Notes: generated by a model not told the origin, from the sequence alone. Numbered from the stretch's first letter, positions 48,408 to 59,075 are shown. The stretch: 64,000 nt of DNA from Betaproteobacteria bacterium HGW-Betaproteobacteria-1 (GCA_002842435.1 PHCX01000003.1:186001-250000); one strand, 5' to 3'. A program made the numbers and translations.

Positions 48408-49529
48408 ATGGCAACAAAAAAAGACTATTACGAAGTCCTGGGCATCAACCGCGACGCCTCGGATGATGAGATCAAGAAGGCTTACCGCAAGCTGGCGATG
48501 AAATACCATCCGGACCGCAATCCGGATAACCCCAAGGCAGAAGAAAGCTTCAAGGAAGCCAAGGAAGCCTACGAAATCCTTTCCGATGAACAGAAGCGCG
48601 CGGCCTACGACCAATATGGTCATGCCGGCGTAGACCCGAGTATGGGTGGCGCTGGCGGTGCACACGGCTTCGGCAACTTCTCCGATGCCTTTGGTGATAT
48701 TTTCGGCGACATTTTCGGTGGCGGCGGTCGTCAGCGTTCCAACGTCTATCGCGGTGCAGACCTGCGCTACAACATGGAGATATCGCTGGAAGATGCCGCA
48801 CGCGGCACCGAAACCAAGATCCGCATCCCGGTCATGGCCGAATGCGAAACCTGTCACGGTTCCGGCGCACGTCCGGGCACCAGCCCCGTCACCTGCACCA
48901 CCTGTGGCGGTCATGGCCAGGTACGCATGCAACAGGGTTTCTTCTCAGTACAACAGACCTGCCCCAACTGTCACGGCACCGGCAAGATGGTCAAGGAACC
49001 ATGCCCGACCTGTCATGGCGGCGGCCGCGTCAAACAACACAAGACCCTGTCGGTCAAGATTCCTGCCGGTGTCGATGAAGGCGATCGCATCCGTCTCTCA
49101 GGCGAGGGCGAAGCCGGTGTCAACGGCGGGCCTCCGGGAGACCTGTATGTCGTTGTTCACCTGAAGAAGCACGAGATCTTCGAGCGCGACGGCGCCAACC
49201 TGCATTGTGAAATGCCGATCAGCTTCACCACCGCGGCACTGGGTGGCGAAATCGAAATTCCAACGCTGGATGGTCATGCCAAGATGAAGATTCCGGCCGA
49301 GACACAGACCGGGGCCACCTTCCGCCTGCGTGGCAAGGGCATCAAGCCATTGCGCAGCAATGCCAACGGCGACCTGATGTGTCATGTCGTGGTGGAAACG
49401 CCGGTCAAATTGACCGAACGCCAGAAGGAATTGCTGAAGGAACTGGAAGAGATCAACCTGCAGGACTCAGGCAAGCATAGTCCGCGTTCCAAGAGCTGGC
49501 TGGACAAGATGAAGGACTTTTTCGAGTAA
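48408..49529 (+). CDS. dnaJ: Co-chaperone DnaJ (Hsp40)
   Basis: A 373-residue type I Hsp40. The J domain (1-70) has [10 protein letters not shown] with the HPD tripeptide, then a Gly/Phe linker, then four zinc repeats ([32 protein letters not shown]), and the peptide-binding C-terminal domain. It delivers substrates to DnaK and stimulates its ATPase. It lies 78 bp after dnaK, across the hairpin, and is followed by two stem-loops. Confidence 0.98.
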   Translation: MATKKDYYEVLGINRDASDDEIKKAYRKLAMKYHPDRNPDNPKAEESFKEAKEAYEILSDEQKRAAYDQYGHAGVDPSMGGAGGAHGFGNFSDAFGDIFGDIFGGGGRQRSNVYRGADLRYNMEISLEDAARGTETKIRIPVMAECETCHGSGARPGTSPVTCTTCGGHGQVRMQQGFFSVQQTCPNCHGTGKMVKEPCPTCHGGGRVKQHKTLSVKIPAGVDEGDRIRLSGEGEAGVNGGPPGDLYVVVHLKKHEIFERDGANLHCEMPISFTTAALGGEIEIPTLDGHAKMKIPAETQTGATFRLRGKGIKPLRSNANGDLMCHVVVETPVKLTERQKELLKELEEINLQDSGKHSPRSKSWLDKMKDFFE

Positions 49530-49539
49530 TCAATAATTA

Positions 49540-49567
49540 CCCGTCACTTGCTTAACCAGGTGACGGG
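49540..49567 (+). terminator. Hairpin after dnaJ
   Basis: Perfect 8-bp arms CCCGTCAC / GTGACGGG around a 12-base loop, 11 bp after the dnaJ stop. No T-run; perhaps an mRNA 3' stabiliser before the true terminator. Confidence 0.5.
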
Positions 49568-49580
49568 CATGAACCAGCAT

Positions 49581-49612
49581 AAAAAAGGGAGGCAATTCAG
49601 CCTCCCTTTTTT
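49581..49612. terminator. Bidirectional intrinsic terminator
   Basis: A-run plus GGGAGGC, a six-base loop (AATTCA), GCCTCCC plus T-run. It ends the dnaJ transcript on the plus strand and the convergent small-lipoprotein transcript on the minus strand. Confidence 0.92.
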
Positions 49613-49639
49613 ATTGCTCACATCCATTCAAACAAGGTT

Positions 49640-49810
49640 CTAGCGACAAGCTCCGCGATAATCACCATGCCCCAAATGGGCATCCAGGGCATTCTCGTTC
49701 ACCTCGAGAGTCTTGCCCTTATGGCAAACAACAACCTTGTCACTGTAGGGGCGCGTGGCGCACCCGGCAATTAACAGCATCCCCATCATCATGATTATGA
49801 TCTTCTTCAT
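49640..49810 (-). CDS. Small lipoprotein with CHKGKT / HLGHGD motifs
   Basis: A 56-residue secreted lipoprotein. MKKIIIMMMGMLLIAGC is a signal with lipobox LIAGC; the mature part contains VVCHKGKTLEV, NALDAHLGHGDY and a final GACR. This Cys-His arrangement recurs in small or C-terminal modules of many bacteria and could bind a metal or heme-like ligand, but no function is established to my knowledge. The start is secure: AAGGAGG lies 6 bases before ATG 49810. Confidence 0.75.
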   Translation of the reverse strand: MKKIIIMMMGMLLIAGCATRPYSDKVVVCHKGKTLEVNENALDAHLGHGDYRGACR

Positions 49811-49849
49811 ACCACACCTCCTTCCGTCAGCTTGGTAAAAATACAGCAA

Positions 49850-50245
49850 TCAATATCCTGCCGACCCTTTTTCGATGAACTCGATCCTGTACCCGTCAGG
49901 GTCTTCAACAAAGGCAATGACCGTGGTGCCATGCATCATGGGGCCTGCTTCACGGACAACCTTGCCACCAGCCTGCTTCACCTGCTCACAGGCCGCATAG
50001 GCATCATCGACCTCAATCGCCACATGACCAAAGGCGTTGCCCTTGTCGTAACTTTCAGTGCCCCAGTTATAGGTCAACTCCAGCACAGTATGGTCTTTTT
50101 CGTCTCCATAACCAACAAATGCCAGTGAAAACATGCCTTCCGGGTAATCATGCTTGCGCAAAAGCTTCATCTTCAGCACATCCTGATAGAACCGGATCGA
50201 ACGTTCCAGATTGCCGACTCTGAGCATGGTATGCAGCATGCGCAT
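49850..50245 (-). CDS. gloA: Lactoylglutathione lyase (glyoxalase I)
   Basis: A 131-residue vicinal-oxygen-chelate enzyme converting the methylglyoxal-glutathione adduct to S-lactoylglutathione. [20 protein letters not shown] supplies the first metal histidine, [11 protein letters not shown] the first glutamate, [11 protein letters not shown] the second histidine and GYRIEFIEK the second glutamate, which is the complete set of the nickel-type family. It detoxifies methylglyoxal from triose phosphates, useful beside an Entner-Doudoroff pathway. It starts the gene pair with the ferredoxin 10 bp upstream. Confidence 0.96.
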   Translation of the reverse strand: MRMLHTMLRVGNLERSIRFYQDVLKMKLLRKHDYPEGMFSLAFVGYGDEKDHTVLELTYNWGTESYDKGNAFGHVAIEVDDAYAACEQVKQAGGKVVREAGPMMHGTTVIAFVEDPDGYRIEFIEKGSAGY

Positions 50246-50255
50246 GATGATTCCT

Positions 50256-51554
<1,299 letters not shown>

Positions 51555-51571
<17 letters not shown>

Positions 51572-52859
51572 CGATGACAGTCACCAAATTATCAGTATTG
51601 ATGCGCCGATTGAATGCATCCTTGATCTGCGCCGTGGTCACCTTGTCGACTTCCTTATTGAAGTCATCAAGATAGGTCAATGGCAATTTGTAAAAGCCGA
51701 TGACCGCCAGATAATCCAGTATCTTGGCATTGCTGTCCAGGCGCAGCGGAAAACCGCCAATAATGTTTTGTTTGGCTGCTTTCAACTCGGCTTCGGTCAC
51801 GCCCTTCTGCATGAAGCCATCCAGCGTATCGCGCACCACTTTCAGGGCTTCCTCGCCCTGCTCCTTCTTGGTCTGCAAGCCGATCTGGAACGGGCCTTCA
51901 ACGGCCATCGGCATGAAGTAGCTGTAGACGCTGTAAACCAGGCCGCGCTTCTCGCGAACTTCCTCGGTCAGGCGCGAAACGAAACCGCCGCCGCCCAGGA
52001 TGTAGTTACCGACATAAAGCGGGAAATAGTCCGGATCACCGCGACTGACGCCGGGATAGCCCAGCAGGATATGCGACTGGCTGGCCGGATGCTCGATGCG
52101 CTGTTCAACCGCCTGCTGCGGCAGTCCGACCGCACTCAAGGGCGGAGCAGACGCGGCCTTGGGCAAGGCAGCGGTCAGGCGTTCGGCAATCTCGGCAGCC
52201 TGTTCCCGGCTCATGTCGCCGATCAGCGCAATGACGGCATTGTTGGCGCTGTAATAGGCCTGGTAGAACTGCAGCAGATCGGCGCGCCCAATCGCAGCGA
52301 CTGTTTCCGGCTCGCTACTGAAACCATAAGGATGATCGCCATAAACAGCCTTCATGAACGCCTTGCTGGAGATCGAATCAGGCTTGGTCGCAGATTCCTT
52401 GAGATTGGCAATGATGCGGGTCTTCTCGCGCTGCAGGATGGCCTCGGGGAAATCCGGCTGCTGAATGATCTTGCTGTAAATATCCAGCGCCTGTTCGCGC
52501 TCAGGCAGCTTGCTCAAAGTGCGCAGCTTGAAGCCGGCGCGGTCCATATCATGCTCACCGCCAAGAATGGCACCGATATCGGCCATGCGCTTCGATATCT
52601 CTTCCTCGCTCATGCCGGCTGCACCGGTCGTCGTCATGTGGCGGGTAATCGCTGACAAACCGGCTTTTTCCACTGTGTCGCGTGCGCTACCGGCGGCGAA
52701 ATTAACGCTGATATCGATGATCGGCAGGTCATGGTTCTCGACAAAATAGACATCGGCACCAGTGCTGGTCTGCCAGTTCTCGATCTTGACGCCGGCATAG
52801 GCCTGTACGGCAAACAGCAGGCCCGCCGTCAACAAGGCAAGGTTCTTGAATAAATTCAT
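51555..52859 (-). CDS. M16-family peptidase-like subunit (no zinc motif)
   Basis: A 434-residue secreted M16 protein. MNLFKNLALLTAGLLFAVQAYA is a signal peptide. The position where active members carry HxxEH reads LSAITRHMTTTGAAG, so zinc binding is lost; the C-terminal part keeps the LLGYPGVSRGDPDYFPLYVG substrate-binding half and an arginine/tyrosine region. Such subunits pair with an active partner, like the alpha and beta subunits of mitochondrial processing peptidase. It begins one base after the stop of the active subunit gene. Confidence 0.88.
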
Positions 52860-52860
52860 A

Positions 52861-54219
52861 TCAGCGCGCATGTGGGTTCACCTGTGGCTTGTTGGTTTTA
52901 GGTTCGATCGGTTGCGGGTCCAGCGTGGCGACGGTCAGCACATCCCTGACCAGATATTTCCTGGCGACTTCCTGCACCTGCTCCGGCGTAACGGCTTCAA
53001 GCCGGGCCTGGTAATCATCAAGAATCTTCCAGGAATAGCCCATGGTTTCCAGTTGGCCGATCTCCATCGCCTGATAGAACATGGAGTCGCGTTTGTAGAC
53101 GTCCGCCGCGATCACCTGCGCTTTTACGCGCTGCAGTTCTTCTGCCGTGACGCCGGATGACTTGATCTTTTCCACTTGCTGCAACAGTGCCGCTTCAAGA
53201 TCGGCTACCGTCTTGCCCTGGCTGGGTGTGCCTTCGAGCATGAACAGACTCTGACGGCCGCGTGACAACATGCTGTAACCGGCCCCGACTTCAATCGCCG
53301 TCTGGCTGTCACGCACCAGCTCCTGATTCAATCTGGCGGACGCATTGCCATCCAGCACGCCGGCAAGCAATTCCAGGGCATAGGGTTCCCAATCGCTTGC
53401 CGGATCGTTCAAGGCCGGTGCACGAAAACCCATCAGAATGTAGGGCAGCTCAGCCTGTGCCTTGACGACGATACGACGCTCGCCCTTCTGCTCCGGCTCA
53501 GCTTGCGGTTTCCGCTCTGCCACCGGACGCGGCTTGATCGGTCCGAAATGTTTTTTCGCCAGCTTGTAGACTTCCTGCGGATCGACATCGCCCACCACGA
53601 CCAGCAGCGCATTGTTGGGGGTGTACCAGTACTTGTACCATTCCCGGGCATCGGCCGCGGTCATGTGCTCCAGATCATTCATCCAGCCGACGATGGGGCG
53701 ACCGTAAGGATGGGCATTGTAGACCGCAGCATTGAACTGCTCGTAGACCTGCGCCTGCGCCTTGTCCTCCGTACGCCAGCGCCGCTCCTCCATGACCACC
53801 TTGATCTCCTTGGCGAACTCTTCTTCGGTCAGCACCAGGTTATGCATGCGATCAGCTTCAAGCCTGATCGAAAGCGGCAATTGGGATTTCTCGAGCTGCT
53901 GGAAATAGGCCGTGTAATCGCGTCCGGTAAAGGCATTCTCGCGTCCGCCAGCCGCCGCGATGATGCGGGAAAACTGCCCCGGTTTGATCTCTTTGGTGCC
54001 CTTGAACATCATGTGCTCGAGCACATGGGCCACACCGGTCTTGCCGTTGACTTCGTCTATGCTGCCGGCGCGATACCAGACCTGTGAAACCACCACCGGC
54101 GAACGATGATCTTCCTGTACGATGATACGCATGCCGTTGTCGAGCTTGAATTCATGCGTTGCGGCATGCAGCAAGCCCGGCAGCATGGCCACCAGCAAAA
54201 CCAAACCTCGAAATATCAC
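52861..54219 (-). CDS. M16-family zinc peptidase, catalytic subunit
   Basis: A 452-residue periplasmic protease. The first 19 residues (MIFRGLVLLVAMLPGLLHA) are a signal peptide. GVAHVLEHMMFKGTKE carries the inverted HxxEH zinc site, and VVMEERRWRT the third ligand glutamate. With the downstream non-catalytic subunit it probably forms a heterodimeric clamshell that degrades or processes peptides in the periplasm. Substrate unknown. The pair precedes rsmD in many betaproteobacteria; ftsY is divergent upstream. Confidence 0.92.
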   Translation of the reverse strand: MIFRGLVLLVAMLPGLLHAATHEFKLDNGMRIIVQEDHRSPVVVSQVWYRAGSIDEVNGKTGVAHVLEHMMFKGTKEIKPGQFSRIIAAAGGRENAFTGRDYTAYFQQLEKSQLPLSIRLEADRMHNLVLTEEEFAKEIKVVMEERRWRTEDKAQAQVYEQFNAAVYNAHPYGRPIVGWMNDLEHMTAADAREWYKYWYTPNNALLVVVGDVDPQEVYKLAKKHFGPIKPRPVAERKPQAEPEQKGERRIVVKAQAELPYILMGFRAPALNDPASDWEPYALELLAGVLDGNASARLNQELVRDSQTAIEVGAGYSMLSRGRQSLFMLEGTPSQGKTVADLEAALLQQVEKIKSSGVTAEELQRVKAQVIAADVYKRDSMFYQAMEIGQLETMGYSWKILDDYQARLEAVTPEQVQEVARKYLVRDVLTVATLDPQPIEPKTNKPQVNPHAR

Positions 54220-54440
54220 CTTTTTATTCTCCTTGAATTTGCGATACGCGGACCAAGTTGCTGTCGATCATAGAGCGCAGCAACGAAACTGAATAGGCAT
54301 TAGGAAAATGCACGAACGACGAGTCTGACAGACATCCCGCCTTCTTGGTTCAAAGTGCGCCCTGGTTCAAAGTGCAAGTAGCCGACTCGCAGCATTATAG
54401 CCATTTAACCAATGTCTGATTACGACTAGAATAGAGCCCT
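54220..54440. other. Intergenic region between M16 peptidase and ftsY
   Basis: Contains two copies of TGGTTCAAAGTGC at 54346-54358 and 54363-54375 (17-base period) and, just before ftsY, a -10-like TAGAAT at 54427-54432 with a weak TTTAAC 17 bases further up. No gene seen. Confidence 0.5.
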
Positions 54441-55451
54441 ATGTTCAATATCTTCAAAAAAGACAAAAAACCTGTAGCGGTGGAGGAAAATCCAGCACCC
54501 TCACCCGCTGCAGAGACAGTAGCGCCTACCGCAGAAACACCCACCTTGAGCTGGGCTGAGCGACTCAAACGCAGCCTGAGCAAGACCAGAAGCCAGCTTG
54601 GCAACCAGTTGGCTGCCCTCTTCAGCGGCGGAAAAATAGATGAAGAAGTCTACGAGGAACTGGAAACCATCCTGCTGACTTCCGACGTTGGCGTTTCAGC
54701 GACCCAGGCCCTGCTCGAAGACATCAGAAGCCGCGTCAAGCGCCAAAGCCTGAGCGACACCAGCCAGCTGAAGGAGGCGCTCAAGCAGGCCCTGCTTGAA
54801 ATGCTCGCACCTCTGCAAAAGCCACTGGATACCGGCAACCACCAGCCTTTCATCATCATGCTGGTCGGCGTCAACGGTGCCGGCAAGACCACAACCATCG
54901 GCAAGCTTGCCAACCTGTTCCAGGCACAGGGCAAATCGGTACTGATCGCCGCCGGCGACACCTTCCGGGCCGCTGCCCGCGAGCAATTACAGGCATGGGG
55001 CGAGCGCAACCAGGTGCATGTCGTCAGCAACCAGAGCGGTGATGCGGCGGCCGTGATCTTCGATGCAGTCAACTCGGCCAAGGCCAGAAACATCGACATC
55101 GTACTGGCCGACACTGCCGGCCGCCTGCCGACCCAACTGAACCTGATGGAAGAGATCAGCAAGGTGAAGCGTGTCATCGCCAAGGCCATGCCGGATGCGC
55201 CGCATGAAATCCTGCTGGTGCTGGATGCCAACACCGGCCAGAACGCCGTGACCCAGGTCAAGGCCTTTGACGATGCGCTCAATGTCAGCGGCCTGGTACT
55301 GAGCAAACTGGACGGCACCGCCAAGGGAGGTGTCATTGCGGCCATCGCCCAGGCCCGGCCGATTCCCATCCGCTACATCGGCGTGGGGGAAAGCATCGAC
55401 GATCTGCGTCCATTTGATGCCGAAGAATTTGTTCAGGCACTGTTCTCATGA
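54441..55451 (+). CDS. ftsY: Signal recognition particle receptor FtsY
   Basis: A 336-residue SRP GTPase docking ribosomes to the inner membrane. A short acidic/Ala-rich N-terminal region (about 1-35) precedes the N domain; the G domain has VGVNGAGKTTTIGKLANLFQ, AAGDTFRAAAREQL, ADTAGR and SKLDGTAKGG. No Shine-Dalgarno sequence is visible and the probable -10 box ends 8 bases before the ATG, so the mRNA may be leaderless. It heads ftsY-ftsE-ftsX, a classic proteobacterial cluster; rpoH does not follow here. Confidence 0.97.
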   Translation: MFNIFKKDKKPVAVEENPAPSPAAETVAPTAETPTLSWAERLKRSLSKTRSQLGNQLAALFSGGKIDEEVYEELETILLTSDVGVSATQALLEDIRSRVKRQSLSDTSQLKEALKQALLEMLAPLQKPLDTGNHQPFIIMLVGVNGAGKTTTIGKLANLFQAQGKSVLIAAGDTFRAAAREQLQAWGERNQVHVVSNQSGDAAAVIFDAVNSAKARNIDIVLADTAGRLPTQLNLMEEISKVKRVIAKAMPDAPHEILLVLDANTGQNAVTQVKAFDDALNVSGLVLSKLDGTAKGGVIAAIAQARPIPIRYIGVGESIDDLRPFDAEEFVQALFS

Positions 55452-55514
55452 TAAGTTCATGCTCATGATTTTTTCCGGCCTGCTTACCGAACCCGCCAAA
55501 AGGACGATCCCTGC

Positions 55515-56219
55515 ATGATCCGCTTCGATCAGGTCAGCAAGCGCTATCCGGGCAGCAACCAGGCCCTGCAAAATATCACCTTCAATATCGATCAGGGCGA
55601 ACTGGTCTATGTCACCGGCCATTCCGGCGCCGGCAAGAGCACCCTGCTCAAACTGATCGCAGCGCTGGAACGCCCCACCAGCGGCACCGTGCTCATCAAC
55701 AACCAGAACATCAGCCATCTGCGCAGCGCCGCCGTGCCTTATCTGCGCCGCAAATTCGGCCTGGTATTCCAGGATCACAAGCTGCTTTACGACCGCAACT
55801 GCTACGACAATGTCGCCCTGCCGCTGCATATCAACGGCATCAGCGGCAATGAGGCAGGGAAACGCGTACGCGCCGCACTGGACAAGGTGGGCCTGCTGGA
55901 CAAGGAAAAGGCCATGCCGATCACGCTCTCCGGCGGTGAACAGCAGAGACTGGCGATTGCACGTGCAGTCGTCAGCCGGCCCGCCATCCTGATTGCCGAC
56001 GAACCAACAGGCAATCTGGATGAAAACTATGCCGCGGAGATCATGCAGCTGTTCAACGCCTTTCAACAGGTCGGTGTCACCGTCATCATCGCCACCCATG
56101 ATGTGCGCGGCATCAGCCCGCAAGCCAAGGTATTGAAACTGGATCACGGCCATCTGACCAGCCAGTTCGGCGTGGAAGCCGGCTCCGAATCACAGCCTCA
56201 CGCCGGAGCAGCCTCATGA
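55515..56219 (+). CDS. ftsE: Cell-division ABC ATPase FtsE
   Basis: A 234-residue ATPase. Walker A is GHSGAGKS (about 37-44), the signature LSGGEQQRLAIARA and Walker B ILIADEPTGNLD are intact. With FtsX it forms the divisome complex that activates periplasmic amidases through EnvC-type partners. It starts 63 bp after ftsY and overlaps ftsX by 4 bp (ATGA). Confidence 0.97.
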   Translation: MIRFDQVSKRYPGSNQALQNITFNIDQGELVYVTGHSGAGKSTLLKLIAALERPTSGTVLINNQNISHLRSAAVPYLRRKFGLVFQDHKLLYDRNCYDNVALPLHINGISGNEAGKRVRAALDKVGLLDKEKAMPITLSGGEQQRLAIARAVVSRPAILIADEPTGNLDENYAAEIMQLFNAFQQVGVTVIIATHDVRGISPQAKVLKLDHGHLTSQFGVEAGSESQPHAGAAS

Positions 56220-57118
56220 AACCCTGGCTGAACCAGCACGCCCAGGCGCTGAGCCTGGTGACAAGGAGGATGAAGTCGCACGCGCTGGCCACATTCCTCA
56301 TGTTCATGCTGATGGGAGTCACTCTCTGCCTGCCGGGCACGCTCTATGTCATCATCGACAACCTAAACCGGCTGGCCGGCAGCATGCAGAGCGATCCGCA
56401 GATGAGCCTGTTCCTCAATATGGATGCTGACGAACAGACCATACGCGAGATTGCCGACAGGCTCGAAGCACACCCGAATATCCAGAACCATCGGTTTACC
56501 AGCAAGGACGAGGCCTGGGAGCAACTGCAACAGAACGCCGAAACGGCTGCCGTTGCCGGAAACCTGGAAAAGAATCCGCTGCCCGATGCCTATTTCGTGA
56601 CACCTGCGCCTCTGACACCGGCAGAAATGGAAAACCTGCAGGCTGAACTACAGCAATGGGCAGGCGTGGAACTGGCGCAACTCGACACCGATTGGATCAA
56701 GCGTCTCAATGCGATTCTGCAACTTGGCAAGAAAGGCATCCTGGTGCTGGTCGCCCTGCTCGGATTCGCACTGATCGTCATCATCGGCAATACCATACGC
56801 CTGCAAATACTCACACAACGTGAAGAGATCGAAGTCAGCAAACTGATTGGCGCGACCGACAGTTTCATACGCCGCCCATTCCTTTATGCCGGCACCATCT
56901 ACGGGCTTGGCGGCGGATTGGTCGCATGGCTGCTGCTGGTCGCCATCATCAGCCTGTTCAATGTCTCCATCGCTGACCTGGCGGAGCTTTATGCCAGTGG
57001 CTTCCGGCTTGATCTGCCGACGCTGGAAACCAGCATGGCCATCATCGGCAGCGCGGTATTCCTCAGCTGGCTCGGCTCCTACATCGCCGTCAACCGCTCG
57101 CTGGCGCAACTCGACTGA
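56216..57118 (+). CDS. ftsX: Cell-division membrane protein FtsX
   Basis: A 300-residue membrane protein with four helices: one at about 21-45, then after a periplasmic domain three more (about 175-195, 222-250, 270-292). The periplasmic domain contains IREIADRLEAHPNIQNHRF and the cytoplasmic loop IRLQILTQREEIEVSKLIGA is the FtsX signature. It passes the ATP cycle of FtsE to peptidoglycan hydrolases. A strong terminator lies 17 bp after the stop. Confidence 0.95.
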   Translation: MKPWLNQHAQALSLVTRRMKSHALATFLMFMLMGVTLCLPGTLYVIIDNLNRLAGSMQSDPQMSLFLNMDADEQTIREIADRLEAHPNIQNHRFTSKDEAWEQLQQNAETAAVAGNLEKNPLPDAYFVTPAPLTPAEMENLQAELQQWAGVELAQLDTDWIKRLNAILQLGKKGILVLVALLGFALIVIIGNTIRLQILTQREEIEVSKLIGATDSFIRRPFLYAGTIYGLGGGLVAWLLLVAIISLFNVSIADLAELYASGFRLDLPTLETSMAIIGSAVFLSWLGSYIAVNRSLAQLD

Positions 57119-57135
57119 CCCCATGCAACAGCCAT

Positions 57136-57162
57136 GAAAAAGCCGGCAATGCCGGCTTTTTC
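57136..57162. terminator. Bidirectional intrinsic terminator after ftsX
   Basis: Perfect 12-bp arms (GAAAAAGCCGGC / GCCGGCTTTTTC) around AAT, between ftsX and the convergent hemerythrin gene; T-runs on both strands. Confidence 0.9.
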
Positions 57163-57200
57163 AATTCTGAACCATGACGCTTACTTGCTTGACGCTGTGC

Positions 57201-57656
57201 TTACTTGAAGAAGCGGCGGAACCAGCCTTCGTCCTTGTTCTTCTCTTTCTCTGAAATGATGCCGATCATGTTGGCACGTACCGCTGCCACATAGTCCGCA
57301 TCATCGCGGCGGATGTGATTGATGAGCCAGGAAGTCAGCATATGGTGAATCTCGTCAACGATGTCATCACCCAGCCTGAATCGCTCCAGATAGTCATTCA
57401 CACGACGCACGAACAGATCGTGCACCTTCTTGTGCGGCTTGCAGTATTTGTAACCGGCTTCCTCCTGCAGGCTTTCTTCAAAAGCGAAGTGGGACAACGT
57501 ATAGTCGACCAGCTCATCCAGCACCTTGCCAACGGCCTCTCTGTCCTGCTTGGCTTTCGCCAGCTCCAGATCATTGATGTAATCCACGATACGCCTGTGC
57601 TGCTTGTCGATAACATCGATACCCGTGTTTAAATCGTCTGTCCACAAAATAGCCAA
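57201..57656 (-). CDS. Bacteriohemerythrin
   Basis: A 151-residue four-helix protein binding oxygen at a di-iron site. The ligands are visible: WTDDLNTGIDVIDKQHRRIV, HFAFEESLQEEAGY, CKPHKKVHD and LINHIRRDDADYV. It may store or sense oxygen or carry it to other proteins. The start is a TTG at 57656, giving MAILWTDD, with AGGAG 7 bases upstream; the longer frame to 57677 starts upstream of that site. It is followed by the bidirectional ftsX terminator. Confidence 0.94.
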   Translation of the reverse strand: MAILWTDDLNTGIDVIDKQHRRIVDYINDLELAKAKQDREAVGKVLDELVDYTLSHFAFEESLQEEAGYKYCKPHKKVHDLFVRRVNDYLERFRLGDDIVDEIHHMLTSWLINHIRRDDADYVAAVRANMIGIISEKEKNKDEGWFRRFFK

Positions 57657-57683
57657 AACTGCTCTCCTCTCGATCATATAGTG

Positions 57684-57938
57684 TTAAGACGCCCTGCACT
57701 TTGCATTGCGAGATGATGGCTTGGCTGAAGGACCGGAAGGCTTTCCAATTTCCAGCAACTCACCCCGCGAATATCTTGCGGGGAACGGCGAACCACCATA
57801 AGCGCCAATACAGACGCGCTCATTCAGCTGGAACAGATATTCTTGTTTTTTTTCAGGTAACCGGAAAGTTACCCGCTCCCTTGATCTGATTTCCATCCAA
57901 AGGATTAAGGACAATGACAGGGTATAACGACCACACAA
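57684..57938 (-). CDS. Short hypothetical protein, doubtful
   Basis: An open frame of 84 residues in the 350-bp gap between tonB and the hemerythrin gene. The second ATG (57896) gives 70 residues opening MEIRSRERVTFRLPEKKQEY, followed by NERVCIGAYGGSPFPARYSR and a Ser/Lys-rich end. The first residues MCGRYTL recall SRAP proteins by chance only. No ribosome site, signal or known family seen; the rest of the gap shows nothing else. Confidence 0.25.
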   Translation of the reverse strand: MCGRYTLSLSLILWMEIRSRERVTFRLPEKKQEYLFQLNERVCIGAYGGSPFPARYSRGELLEIGKPSGPSAKPSSRNAKCRAS

Positions 57939-58006
57939 TTAATAGTTTGATGTATATCAAGCAATTGCCTGAACAAGGCCGAGAAAATCATGTTCAGGGA
58001 TTGCAA

Positions 58007-58810
58007 CTACCGCAACTTGAATTCGACCGGAATGACGATCTTGAACTCCCGGCCGCGCAGACTGGCAGGAACCGGTAGCGCATCCAGCCCCTTTCCCACC
58101 ATCTCCAGCGCCTGCCTGTCCAATGCCTTGTAACCGCTGGATTTCAGCACATTCAGACTTTTCAGCTTGCCATCCACACTGATATGGAAAATCACTTCAA
58201 GCTCGCCTTGCTCACCCCGCCTTCTGGCAATCTCCGGATACACGCTGAATTGATTAGCCAACTTCTGTATGGCATGACCATAGGCATGCCAGAGATAATC
58301 ATCATCCAGTACAGCCGATCCCATCGTTTCACCTTCAGGCGAACCGTAAACTGAACCGGTATTGGATTCCGGCGCAGACCCGAAACCCTCATCAATTGCC
58401 GCCACATTCTCCGGCGGGATTTCAGGCACCGTGTAAGTCGCGTCGTCAGCCGGGCCATCCGCTGCCAATACCGGCAACGCCTTGCCCTTGCTGACCTTCT
58501 CAACCTTTCTGGATGGCTTGGGTTTAAGTTCGGGCTCGAGCACCTTGAACACCGGGATGTCTTCAGGAATAGGCTCTGGCGGAACTTGCTCAATTTCCAG
58601 CGGTGGCGGCGGAAGAAATGCCAGATTGGCATCTATCGTCATCGGGATAGGCTCCCTGCCACTCCCGTACAAGGTCAGGGTGCTGATAAACAGCACATGT
58701 ACAGTCAGCGAAAAAACAAAAGCGATCGCCGTTGTCGCCTTTTCTGGCACAGAGTCAATAATGCCAGCCCACTGTGAAATCATATGCATCTTGCCAACAG
58801 GAATAGGCAA
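58007..58810 (-). CDS. TonB-family energy transducer
   Basis: A 267-residue protein with a cytoplasmic start, one membrane anchor (about 24-46, AIAFVFSLTVHVLFISTLTL), a Pro/Glu/Lys spacer crossing the periplasm (PPPPLEIEQVPPEPIPEDIP, ELKPKPSRK) and a C-terminal TonB domain (RRGEQGELEVIFHISVDGKL, SSGYKALDRQALEMV, VPVEFKLR-like end). It would transmit proton-motive force to outer-membrane receptors. No exbB, exbD or receptor is adjacent, so it may serve another system, such as a motility or secretion process, or use a distant ExbBD. Confidence 0.85.
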   Translation of the reverse strand: MPIPVGKMHMISQWAGIIDSVPEKATTAIAFVFSLTVHVLFISTLTLYGSGREPIPMTIDANLAFLPPPPLEIEQVPPEPIPEDIPVFKVLEPELKPKPSRKVEKVSKGKALPVLAADGPADDATYTVPEIPPENVAAIDEGFGSAPESNTGSVYGSPEGETMGSAVLDDDYLWHAYGHAIQKLANQFSVYPEIARRRGEQGELEVIFHISVDGKLKSLNVLKSSGYKALDRQALEMVGKGLDALPVPASLRGREFKIVIPVEFKLR

Positions 58811-59075
58811 AGGAGGCGGCCTTCGATAGATTTGAAAAGTGAAATGGATAATTGGGAAGTGGACTTTCCATCGCCAACATCATCCACAATGCAAGGAACT
58901 TGCATTCATATTAAGGCAGCCACTCTCAATACGCATCGGGAGTTTTTCCCGATTACTTTTACATTCTGCTACCGGTTAAGAATTCAGGATTGTCCGGGAG
59001 ATTTTGAAGTGATTCGGTGATAGCCAGGCGGTAATGCCGGAACAACAAGAGTTCCGGACACAAACAATCAAGGCT
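58811..59075. promoter_or_regulatory. Intergenic region with three perfect small palindromes
   Basis: Three perfect inverted repeats lie between the GGDEF-EAL gene and tonB: AATGCAAG/CTTGCATT (58888-58906), ATCGGGA/TCCCGAT (58935-58953) and CCGGAAC/GTTCCGG (59037-59057). The last is a terminator-like hairpin just past the GGDEF-EAL stop; the first may be an operator for tonB. No convincing gene. Confidence 0.5.

Noticed and set aside
57917-57938. SRAP-like MCGRYTL start
   Set aside because: Only seven residues match; the rest of the frame lacks any SRAP motif.
58784-59020. 78-codon plus-strand frame upstream of tonB
   Set aside because: No ribosome site or family resemblance, and it covers the palindromic control region; probably non-coding.
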